Assembly: GCF_000237925.1 (NCBI RefSeq) | Contig: NC_031497.1 | Span: 21,062,325 to 21,126,324, forward strand | DNA length: 64,000 nt | Reading direction: 5' to 3' | Origin: Schistosoma mansoni | Lineage: Eukaryota > Platyhelminthes > Trematoda > Strigeidida > Schistosomatidae | Shown here: positions 12,901 through 24,900 of the stretch, piece by piece | Numbering within the stretch: the stretch's first letter is position 1 | Layout: each line of letters begins with the position of its first letter | Translations under genes and position numbers: made by a program | Notes under the pieces: generated by a model | Told to the model about the DNA's origin: nothing | The model's database searches: none | What the model saw: only the letters and a program-made list of their open reading frames with translations

Positions 12901-15900
12901 GTCCCAATGTTTTTTTTTCTGGTTCCTTTTTCTTTCTCTCATCTTGTTTTTTTTTGGTAAGGAAACCTTTTTTATACTTTTTTTTAAATAGTTTAAACAT
13001 TTATACTAATTCCTTAATTTTAAATTTGACAGATTGAATTAAACTAAGTAATTAACAAAATCTAATTCTTATTTACGATAATTGACTTTCTGTCTTTCTT
13101 ATTCACTTTCAGTTAAGTAAATTTAATTTAGTATAAAGTTTGGATTACTTTCTCACAATTGAAACCTTTAAAAAAAACTGTAGGGAATTCTATAATTTTT
13201 ATATAGTTGAGATCATGAATCAATTGAAGCTAAACCATCAAGGAAAACCTAGAAGTACTGTTTGAAGGCTGTTTCATCCTATTGTGGGACTCCTCAGCAG
13301 TGCGCATGCACGACCTCGCCTCGCGAGATTTGAACCCAGGACCTACCAGTTTCGCGAGCGAGCACTTAACCACTAGACCACTGAGCAGGCATACAACGGT
13401 GTTAATGTCTAACTTCAACCATTCACTAATGTCTTCAGTGAGTCGATATCTCCCAACAGATCTAGTTGGACTCCATTGGTTCTATAATTCATATGAAATT
13501 GAATTTCAAATTTTACAGTTAACACAATACCTATAAACCATTAAATCGAAATCTTATTTAAGTCTATCTGTCTAATTTTCAATCAGTTGCTGGTATGATG
13601 TGATCTCTATGAAAGGTTATCGTTGAGTTACCTTCATACTTTCAAACTAGTTGACTTAAAGATTTACTTATTGTATTAGAACTTCATTAAATCCATTTTG
13701 AAGCTGATCATTGGGAAGCACATAGTCATTATTTGTTAAAATTATTTTATAAAAATTTTCATTGTAGATGGTATTTGGCGTTGTAACTATTTACCATGAT
13801 GACTTTTGATGAACGAAAGTCGATTGCTCCTTAACTACTTACAAAATATGTAATTAGTAAAGGTATGGGTTATGTAAAATATGTTTGAGAAAAACTGTAA
13901 GGTGATGCGATACAAATAAATATAGTGAAAATTATGTGAATACAATAAAAATGGGAGTAATGTTATGATTAGGAACGTTCGTATAATTTGAAAATAAGTG
14001 GCCCAGATGTATGTATAGGTTGGCAAGAGAATCCTCAAGGCATTTATTAAATATGCTGTATATTTTCTTTAAGTTGTTTGAACAAGTCTTTTTTTTACTG
14101 ACTAACGTGTAGGTTACTTACCTATCTTCTCTAGACATTGAAGTCTATAAATAAGCTGTGTTAACTTGGTATAGTCCATCATTCGGTGTTTGCTGTTATT
14201 TCCAGGTTATTAACTGATTTATTCAAACTATGGCTGGCGTAAAATTATTGCATCTAACTATCCAATAGTTCCTTATTTATCTTATCACTTGCAAAAACTT
14301 TTGATAACATATGATTTTACGCTAGAGTATGGTGCTAAATATCAACTATATACAATCCATTCTTATGTAACAACTAATTGCCATTATCTTTCGATTGTTA
14401 CGAATTCTTCTAAGTATTTAGAGTTTATCATACACCATTCACTTATCATCATGTAATTACCATCATCTTTTGTCTGAATTTAAGGAATTAATCAATATGC
14501 TTCAATCTGAAGATGAATCTTATTTCTATTTTTCCCCCGGTGGAGGTGATCTTACCAATTGGACCCAACGTAAAACACACCCATCTTATTGGAATGGTGT
14601 ACCTGTAAATACTGATGATCTTTTAACTGATAATACTACCAGTGAAGAACAATCATATTACTTTTCAAAACAATTTAAACCTGTTTGGTATCAACCTGTC
14701 TGGAGACGTGCTGATGAAAGATTCTTCTGGAATTTTCATCTAATATCTCAACCAATTATTGAAGCAGATCGTATGCTTACAACATGCGGTTTTCCGGCTT
14801 ATGGTTCTAATTTCAAATCTTCTGATTCTCCAACTCAATTCAATAGTTTAGTAACTGATTTAGAAGGTCTATTAATGCCTATTGTCCAAGGTTATGTACA
14901 CTTTGAAGAGTTCGTTTTAGACCGACTTCAAGGTCATCTCCAGGTAAATGTCGTGAAGAAAACAAAAGAATTCATTGAAAAGTCAAACAGTGATTCACCT
15001 TTAATAGGTGTAGAATTTTTAAACAACTCTGTAAATACAAATTCAAATGAAGAAGATCAAATAAATATAATTGGCTTAAACAATCGATGCACAGTAGATG
15101 TTCGAGGAGGCAGAACAGCACACTACTTACAGCCATCCTCTTATAATAATGATAATGTTGGTATCAGCGTTAAACAAGCCGTAGAATTCGATCCATCAGT
15201 TTTCTCATCTACACTACCGTTTTCATCATCATCATCATCAACAACAACAGGCACTGGAAAAAAACAGTCACCTTCAATAATAAAACTGTCACAATCAAAT
15301 AGTTTGATGAATATTTCAAATGACAAAGAAAAGTCAATCGAAATAACGACACCTTCAAGTGGCAGTAATTCCATAATAGAAAATACTGTTGAAACTGTTT
15401 GCCTTAATACTTCCAATATGGCAAGTTCAAATGATAATTTATTGTCGAAAGATAATCCATATGATAGTAATAATATGAATAATAATTCTAGTCATAATCA
15501 TCTAAAGCCAATGATCATTAGAGATATGGAACATGTTACAGTTATAATATTTTCACGCCGTAGCTGTTATCGAGCTGGTAAGTTATTTTTACCCTTTTTT
15601 TGGTTTCAATATTCGTACTTGTTTAATGCATTTGAATGTGACAGCATTGTCTTTTACTCATGTCTGAGGGAAAACAAAAATGCAATCAATTTCAGTGGAT
15701 GTGTTTCAAACGGGTGAGTAGATATTGCTTAAATATTAGGAAATTTAACGTGATAAGTTAGATTAAATAAGTAATGTAAAAGTATGCTTCAACAGGAAAG
15801 CAGCTGTTTGCAATGATAAGAGAATTTGTTTTTGCAAGAGAGTTCCATTCTCAAGGAAATTTAATCATATGAGTGGATACTGCAATTATATGTAAATAAC

Positions 15901-18900
15901 CACCTGCTTCGGTTTGGACACCCAGACAGTATCACAGTCGTCATACAAATCAATGATAACTACGACTGGAAAATTTTTTCTTGCTTCAACGCTTTTTCAT
16001 ACATATCTTATTCACAATCATATGATAGTATTCGTTTTTATTTTTTTTATCATGTCATTTATGTATTCCCTTCTATTCTCACTTTGTGTGTCCTTATTTT
16101 TCAACTTATACAGCAGCTCGCCTATGGTAGAAACCCTGTCATATCTAAACGATCTCAAGTCAATGACTAGTCGAGAGTTGAATGCTAGCACCGAATACCA
16201 ATACTGGAACTGTCTTTCTGAAACCATCTATGCCATTCAAATTGGCTTCCTTCAACGTTCGCACATTAATGCAGATCGGACAACAGATAGGATTGGCTAT
16301 GTCTTTAGGAGGTCTTAATATCGACGTCTGTTGTCTATCAGAGACCCATATTCAAGATTGGTGGAATACTACAAATTCAATCTACATCTGTTGCTTCGTA
16401 AAGCTTTTTTGACGTGCGTTTATCCGAGAACCGTGTGGCTTCTTCATTTGGTTTTGCTTGTGTTGGTTTCACACTAAGCGCTAGAGCTGAGACAGCACTG
16501 ATCGATTGAATTCCCATTAGCAGTCGGTTGTGTGTTGTTATATTAGAACGTCCCATCAAAGTGCAAATAAACTGGTGTGGGAAACGATATCTTTGCGTCA
16601 TTTCTGCCTATCCTCCGACAGATTATAACCCTGATGCGACCAAATATGAGTTTTATCACCAGTTAGCTGTTATTCTACAGAAAGTGCGTTCGATGAATAT
16701 TGTGGTGCTAGCCAGAGACTTGAATGCTCAGGTCGGGCATCTAGGTACAGAAGAGAGTCCTTTAGGTGCCCGATGGGGACTTGTTGGTCGCAGGTCAGAT
16801 AAAGGTGACCGTCTACTGCAACTGTGTGCAGACCACAACTTGTTTCTGGCTAGCACTAACTACCGACACAGTCATCGCCGATATGCCACCTGGCGTCCTC
16901 CCCCTGCATTTCAAACCTAGACTCAGATTGATCACACCGCGGATGATATTGCCTTACTGTGTCATGATACCCAAGCCATACCATCCGCACTTAATCAGTT
17001 GGGAATTAGTGTCCGTAGAAATGGTAAGTGTTTTGCACCTTCCAAGTGCAAAGTAATTTTACAAGACTGGCAGGACCCTAATCCTGCACTCACACTGGGT
17101 AGTGAGTTACAATTTGACGATTATCAACCAATATTTTTATGAATTTAAATAAAGCCAGAACAAGCATAGATAAAGAAGAATATGAATTCATTAGATTTCG
17201 TGGTTTCTTATCAGCTGATTATAATCAAATATGTATTAACATTTTATATTGAGGTAATATATATATGGAGAGAGAGAGATAGTTAATATTGATAGCCTCG
17301 TCTTTCCAATTCTTTTCATTCACCCATGTCAATTGTTCCACGCTATTTATTACCCCAATGCTAAAATTCTAATACATATTTGGTTGTAAGTAGCTGACGA
17401 GAAATCACGAAATATAATGAATTCATATTATTGTGCATCTATGCTTGTTTTGGCTTTATTTAAATTTATAAAAGGAACTAATTGCGTGAAATATTTTTAT
17501 GCACTGAATAAAATTATTTTATTTAACAACTGATCTATTTTTATTCTCTTTTACCATATAATACCTAACCTACAAACTATCTTATTTTTGCATAGTTGAA
17601 ATCATGAGTCAATTGAAGATAGATAACCATGGAAAACCTGGAAGCACTGCTGGACGGCCGTTTCATCCTATTGTGGGACTCCTCAGCAGTGCGCATCCAT
17701 GATCCCACCTCGCGAAATTCGAACCCAGGATCTATCAATTTCGCGCGCGAGCATTCAACCTCTAGACTACTGAGCCGACATCCGATGGTGTCAATGACTA
17801 ACTTTAACCAATCCACGAAGTTGAGCAACCATTCACCAATGTCTTCATTGAGTTGATATCTCCCAACAGACCTGGTTGAACTCCACTGGTCACCGTCCAT
17901 TGCTCGCAGGTTTTCCATGGTGGTCTAGCTTCAATTGACTCATGATTTCAACTATACAAATACTGAAATCTCCACAAAGCCCCTTCTGATATCTTATTTT
18001 TGTCTTTTCTAATATATACAACTTTTTATTTGTTTGATTAGTTAAATAAATTTAGAAAATTTCACTCAAGATTCCATTTAAATTACTCATTAGTTCACTA
18101 ATTCAAAATGTAAAGTTAATTGTGAAGAAGTCTTACAATAGGACGAAACGGCTATCAATTGCTTCCAGGTTTTTAATGATGATCTAGCTTCAATTGACTC
18201 ATGATATCAACTATTAATAATTAATTGCCTATGTTATTTATCTTAATTTGAATAAAATTAAATTCCGTTCCATATCATAAACAGTAAATAAACACATCAG
18301 ATATTGCTTTGTTTTTATGTATTAATCAACATTTTCTTCATAGTCTCATGTTTATTTGTTTAAACACATAAATATGAGTACAAGGAGGCACCAGATACAT
18401 ATGCGCCGCATAAATTTCCTTTGATTTTTGTGAGGGCTGTAATACTGCCCGGGTGCCCAAACTGAAGCAAGTGGTTTTCTTAGGCGGACACACCCGGAGC
18501 TTTTGACCTAAAGATCTGATCCACAAGGCAGTGCAGCATCGTAAGAAGATTCAGTCACATGGTAGCCGGTGACCAACGATTGATTCATACGCCATTTGTT
18601 CCTTCAGGATAATGGAGCCGAAGTGCGCCATTGGTTTGGAATCAGGGTTTTCCAACTCCCCTAGTTGAACTTTCCGTGTTCATCAACCCGGTTAAAGTTT
18701 CGGACATTCTCTTTTCATCTTCTTAATTTCGTAAACAACAGTAATATCGTGAAATGGCAGTGAGTATGAATTCTCTTTCACAGGCTATATAAGCGTGACC
18801 ATGTGAGAGCATTTGGAGAGGGAGAGAGGACTCTTCCCACTCTCGGCCGTACCAGGGCATTTGGGGGGCATAGTCTTATATAGTGATTTATTGTAATAAA

Positions 18901-21900
18901 ATTCATAAAACATTTTGTTTGAATAATTTTCATGATTAAATAAGAGTTAATTGATTGTTTTCGATTATTTTTTTGATAGACTATTCACTTTCTAATTTCT
19001 ATTATAAATGAATCAAATCAATTAAGCATCATATGATAATTAAGTAGGTTTTTTTTTTACTTTCATTTTCAGTGTAAAATAAAAACTCTACTCTCACTGA
19101 TTACTTTTCTCTTTTTCTGTTCTGCTTTTTTGTTGCTAGGTACTCGTTATAGACGTCGTGGAATTGATAAAAATGGTCATGTGGCTAATTATGTTGAAAC
19201 AGAACAAGTAGGTTTTTTCCATCTATTATTTCGACTAGGCTTTTTTTTGAATAACATCTCTTGGATAAAATAGTCAATCATCAAGTTTATCACTTTGTTT
19301 TTCTTTTGTTTTCTGAAACTATCTACATTTGAAAATAAGTTTTGCAAAACAGAAATTCCTTCTAATCAAATAAATTATTTTAAGTTCATTTACTTCTGTG
19401 GTGTGGTCTACTTATATCCATATAAGTAGTATAGAGTGATGGTCAAACATAGAATGTATTTTGGTAGAATAATTAATACAGAAAGGAGCGCAATTGCTAT
19501 GAAAAAATGCATAAACAGTGAAAGCAGAGAAAATGTTTTGATATTTGCAGAAGGAACAGTCAAGATTAAGACAATAGATTGATAGTTTGCAAATTGACTG
19601 TTCACTGTATGGTTATCAGAATTTAGTGAGATAGTCTGTAATTTGTGCTTAAATACATTCGATTGTCCCCACTCGTGTTTTGTTCACTACACTTCTACGA
19701 TTTTTTTTTCATTACAATCACTCGAAATATAATTAAATTATTCAACTAATTAATATTTCCTTCTCTGGTTTTGAATGACAAAAACATGATAAGACTTTCA
19801 TCATAAAATTAATTCATTTCTACTTCAACAACTTCACACTAATTGTTTAAAATTACAAAGAGTAATATTATGGTGTGTGCTACTTATATTGACAGATATA
19901 AGTAGTATGTAGCACTAATCGGAAGGAGAATGCCTGCTAGCATAAGATTGAATTGAAGAGATAAGAAAGGGAAACAGAGAGAAATGATAATAACAACAGA
20001 CTTGAATTCAATCATGCATATTGTCAGCCACTGCGATGTCTCTGATTGTACATTTTTGTAACTTGTACCGGGAAATGTTCTAAGTATTTTACAAACGCGC
20101 CTGAATAGGTTATGCAATTGATGAACATAATGATGTGTTAAAACCAATAAAAACAGTTGACTTGTTGAAATATCTAGATGGCAGGAATAAGTTGACTTAA
20201 TAAATATTCAAGCCGCCAACTTGGCCTCTATTTAATGTGTCATACAAAATTTTCATTTTTTTCTTTAATTTCACAGTTTAATAATAATAGTAATTTTCAT
20301 TATTATTGTTTGAAATTTTGTACAGATTTTGCATACAAACATCAGTGAATTTCCACATACAGTTGTATTTCTCCAATGTCGTGGATCTGTGCCACTTTAC
20401 TGGAGTCAAACAAGCTTAGTGTACAATCCACCTATACTTTTAGAAAAATGTAGGTTCCCCTTTTCGTTTTAATTCGTCCTACTATTCTAACTAATGTTTT
20501 ATCATGTCTGTGATCAGTTGAATTATCTCGAAGCTAACGCTTGAGCAAATCATCTCTAATTTCCGACGTAAACCACACTATTTTACTACGATTGTGTATA
20601 CTACTCATAAGTAGTATAAATGTTTAAATGAAATTTGTTCATTAACCCCAATGTTGTTATTTTCCCTTGATTATTATTACAAGTTATACATATTTGCATA
20701 ATATGATTTTTTTTCATCATGAAATAATCTGCCCCGATGTTGTTTCAGTCAATCGGTAAAATCTCTTATTAACTATGTGTAAATGATGCTGACATAAAAA
20801 TAATGATAAACACTCAAAATGATTTTTTATAAGATGAATTGAAGCAAAAAATAGAGTGAATTTCAAACTTTATAAACCAGTTAGTTTCTATTCTGTTTTG
20901 ATAGGGTGATAATCTTAATCATTTCATTATCATTCTGGACATCTATATGGGGTAGGCACTGGATATGTTACTCGGAACGAAAATTAAACCTCAACAATTA
21001 AACTCATACACCATTGGGTCTTACACAAGGTATAACTTCCCGGTTTCGAACTGCAATATCAGGGTTAGAGATGAGTGTACTGGGTATAAACGGCTATCCT
21101 GTCCTTCTAGGTTCTCACTAGTTTTTTTGATGGAGTTTTGTTCTCTGAGTGGGATTGTTTGGTCATGGAGCTTTCATCGTCCTTATGAATGACATCATCA
21201 GCACAAACTTCAGGTAGAAGTAAAGTGTTCAAATTTCTCCATATGTGGTTCACATCTTGTCCTGTACACCTCGATGTTGACCTTAACTCTGTTATTGTTT
21301 ACTTCTTTGTTTTGCTTGCATCTCAACAACAAGAACCCACCAACAATGAGGTGTACAGGACAAAATGTGAACCACATGTAGAGTAATTCGAACACTTCAC
21401 TTCTACCCGACAATGAAAGGTCCACGACCAAACTATCCAGCTCAGAGAACAAAACTCCATCAAAATCATCCACCTGAGCTACAAATCTTCTCCATCATCT
21501 CACTACTTGTTTCGTTTGTGATCTCAATAAAATCCGACAATCCCTACAATCATTATACTAATAATCCATTTAACTCCGAAAACACAACACCATAAAAAAG
21601 CATCCACCAGAACTACAAATCTTCCGCATCAGTTTTAAAAATTGATGAACATTGACTAACTTTTTGGATAGTTCTATTCCAGTATGATTATCTCTACAAA
21701 ACTTTATACAGTTTAATATTATATATATATATATATACATTAGTGTTTATGAATAATTTCGCTTGTCTGTTGTTGTTTCCGTTTTGGAATAAACTTCAAA
21801 TAATCAATCAAATCATATTGGAAACCAATTATTTCTCTTTTATAAAAGGAATCCCTACGAACAATTTATACTCAATACTAAACAAATCAATTTATTTTTT

Positions 21901-24900
21901 TTTATTTTTTTTTATCTTCGTTTCATTTTATTCCACCTTTTCTTTTTCTTTATTGTCCAACATTTTTAATCTACTTTTTTGTTTTTTTCAATTTTATTTG
22001 ATAATCTAAAATAAAATGTGATAAATAAAGCAGAAACTTTATTTAATTTAAATAAAAATATCTATCTTTAAACTTCCTTTATAAATAGTTTATATTTTGA
22101 ACAAAGGGGGGGGGATTATATCTTACTATTTTTTTTAATAAAACTATTGGATAATTTTAATAATTATGAACTGAAATTGTTATTATTATTATTATTACTA
22201 TTATTATTATTATTATTATTATTATTAGTAGTAGTAGTAGTAGTGATAGTAGTGTAGTGAACAAAACGCGAGTGTGGACAATCGAATGTATTTAGGCAAA
22301 AATTACAAACTATCTCACTAAATTCTGGTAATCATACAGTCAACAGTTAATTTGCAAATTAACAACCAATTGTCTCAATCTTCACTGTTCCTTCTGTAAA
22401 TATCAATCCATCTTCTTTAATTCCATTGTTTTAAGCATTTTTCTACCAATCACGCTTCATTTCAGTTCTTTCCTTATCGGTCTTCTGCCAAAATACATTC
22501 TATGTCTAACCATCACCATATACTACTTATTTTGGTATAAGTAGACCACACTACAGTAGTAGTAGTAGATTATGTCTCACTATTTAAAAAACTATTGGAT
22601 AGCTTCAATAATTATGAACTGGAATTATTATTATTATTATTATTATTAGTTTTTACGGATGTTTTCATCAATTAACTTTTGTTTTGAAGATTTAAGCTTT
22701 GGACGTACAGTTTTGTCATTTTTTTCATTTTAATCACTTGTTTTACTAAATTGTTTTTTTTTAAATTAATGGTCATCCATCTTGTTAACATGGAATTGTT
22801 TTTAATAGTTGTTATGTGAAAAATACAAATACTCTTTCTATCATAAAGAAAACAAGTGACAAAACTACAACGTCATAAGTATTTCAGAGTGACAAATATC
22901 AAATTTTTACTTAGTAACCTATATTAAAGAAATAAATAATATAAATTCACTTAGTATTGTTTGTTTGAATCTTCCCATTGATGTTAAGGGCTGCAACTGG
23001 TCAGTCTCTTATTGGCATATGTGCATACTGTGCGTATTGCATCGATATAGCCACATATGCTATTTAGAGACTAACCAGTTGCAGTCCTAACACATCGATG
23101 GGAAGATTCAAACAAACAATGCTAAATAAATTTAAACTTCACCCCATCGCACAAGCAAGTGGCTGTCAGAACTCAGTAGCTGAGTGGATAGCGCAATAGT
23201 GTTTGAAGCGAAGGGTACTGGGTTCGAGTCCCAGAGTGAACATCAACTCTGCAATGCAGGTACATCCAGTTGACGCTCCCCAAACAGGACGAAACGCGCA
23301 TCCTGGATTCCACTGCCAGCCACTATCCATCTTTGGTTACAAATAAATAATATATTTGTAATATACTAATGAGTAGAAAAAAAAATTAGATTTTCTGACG
23401 TTTCGTGACTCAGTGTAAGCCACTTCTTCAGAGAATTAACGGTTTATTCGTTAGGAATTGTACAGTTTGGTCTTATTATTATTATTATATTTCTTATAAA
23501 AATTAATTCTACTTAATTATTAACACTCTTTATAATCTAATATACATTACATAATCAACGATACATCAATATTTGTTCGCTGTCTATATACTTATTAAAC
23601 TCTTTAAATGTTTATCAAATATGGACAGATAGATATCCCACATAAAGATAATTAATCCATGGAATTTTGTCACTAGCTCATAATAATCGTAATAATGTTT
23701 CCTTACGATATAGTCAACCTGTATTCTATCATTATTTCTAGTAGAGATAAATATATATTAAGTAAATTCAACTGTCACTGAAAAATTCCCATTATATTAA
23801 AACACAATTATATGAAGGAAGAATATTCTTTTCAATCATTTCTCATCAGGTTCTGCAATTATCACATCCACATTAATAATCCATAAAAGAAGATTGGCCA
23901 AGTTGAAGGTAAAGTACATCATTTGAGAAACTGTAATATGTGAATCAAGGAGTGTGTGTGATATAAAATAAAATTGAATCGTTAATGTTGGACCTGACTT
24001 ATATGAAGTAGTAACTTCAATCAGTTTATACGTGAAATAAAGTCGTAAGATAAATTATCAGAATATATATAGTTGACATGGGGGTGAGAGATAGAAAAAT
24101 GGGATTACAAATCAGAAATTACGTAATATGTAGTATAATATGAATTAAGTCAGATATAGTAGATAGGGGTGGATACTGAATAAATTCATCTAAAAGGTTA
24201 GCAAGTGTGATAATAATAATAATAATAATGACTGGTAAAATGTGCGGATAAAATAAGTTTAGGATATAAAAATGAACATAAATCAAATTAATGTCACCAT
24301 ATTATAAAATTGATTATTAACAAGTTAACCCTGAAGTTGGCCAGGGTAAAGGGAGCGGCTTGACATATTTCTTTTGGATACAAAGCTCTGGCTTTTTGAT
24401 CCGAATAGCAATTGTCTCAGCCGTCTGCAGTATTCTCAGTCTGACGGAATTAGGTAGACTGCTGGTAACACAATATGTTCTTGGCAAATTCAACCGTTGC
24501 TAAAAACTACTGTTAATAATCATCTTAATTTTTGTCTATTCTTCTGTTAATGTAATAGAGTTGTGTTCACAGTATCGGTTAAAATTTTATTAACGAAGAC
24601 ATATTTATACAGAATACTTGTTTTTTAAAGTTAATCAAGCACATCTCACCTATATATATAATATTTGAGAAACTTGTTGACATCTTGTGAAGATAAGGTG
24701 CCAGTGAATTTGTAGCGTTTCGATTTTTCAATGTTTAATATATACATATTCATAGTTGGAATCATGAGTCAATTGAAGCTAGACCACCATGGAAAACCTG
24801 GAAACACTGGTGGTCTAGCTTCAATTGACTCATAATTTCAACTATGAAAATACTGAAATATCCACAAAAACCCCTTCTGATCTTCAATATATATGCCGTA

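Noticed and set aside
15578-15717. C-terminal extension of exon c past the GTAAGT donor
   Set aside because: Reading on breaks the SAC motif, while splicing to 19140 restores [10 protein letters not shown]; it is intron sequence.
17708-17780. Possible true tRNA gene on the - strand
   Set aside because: Part of the family B element; the same sequence appears in many copies, and no acceptor stem was found.
23182-23231. Possible true tRNA gene (A and B boxes present)
   Set aside because: The boxes belong to Smalpha-like SINE heads that recur at 38550 and 50660; the tRNA cloverleaf cannot be completed and a hammerhead follows.
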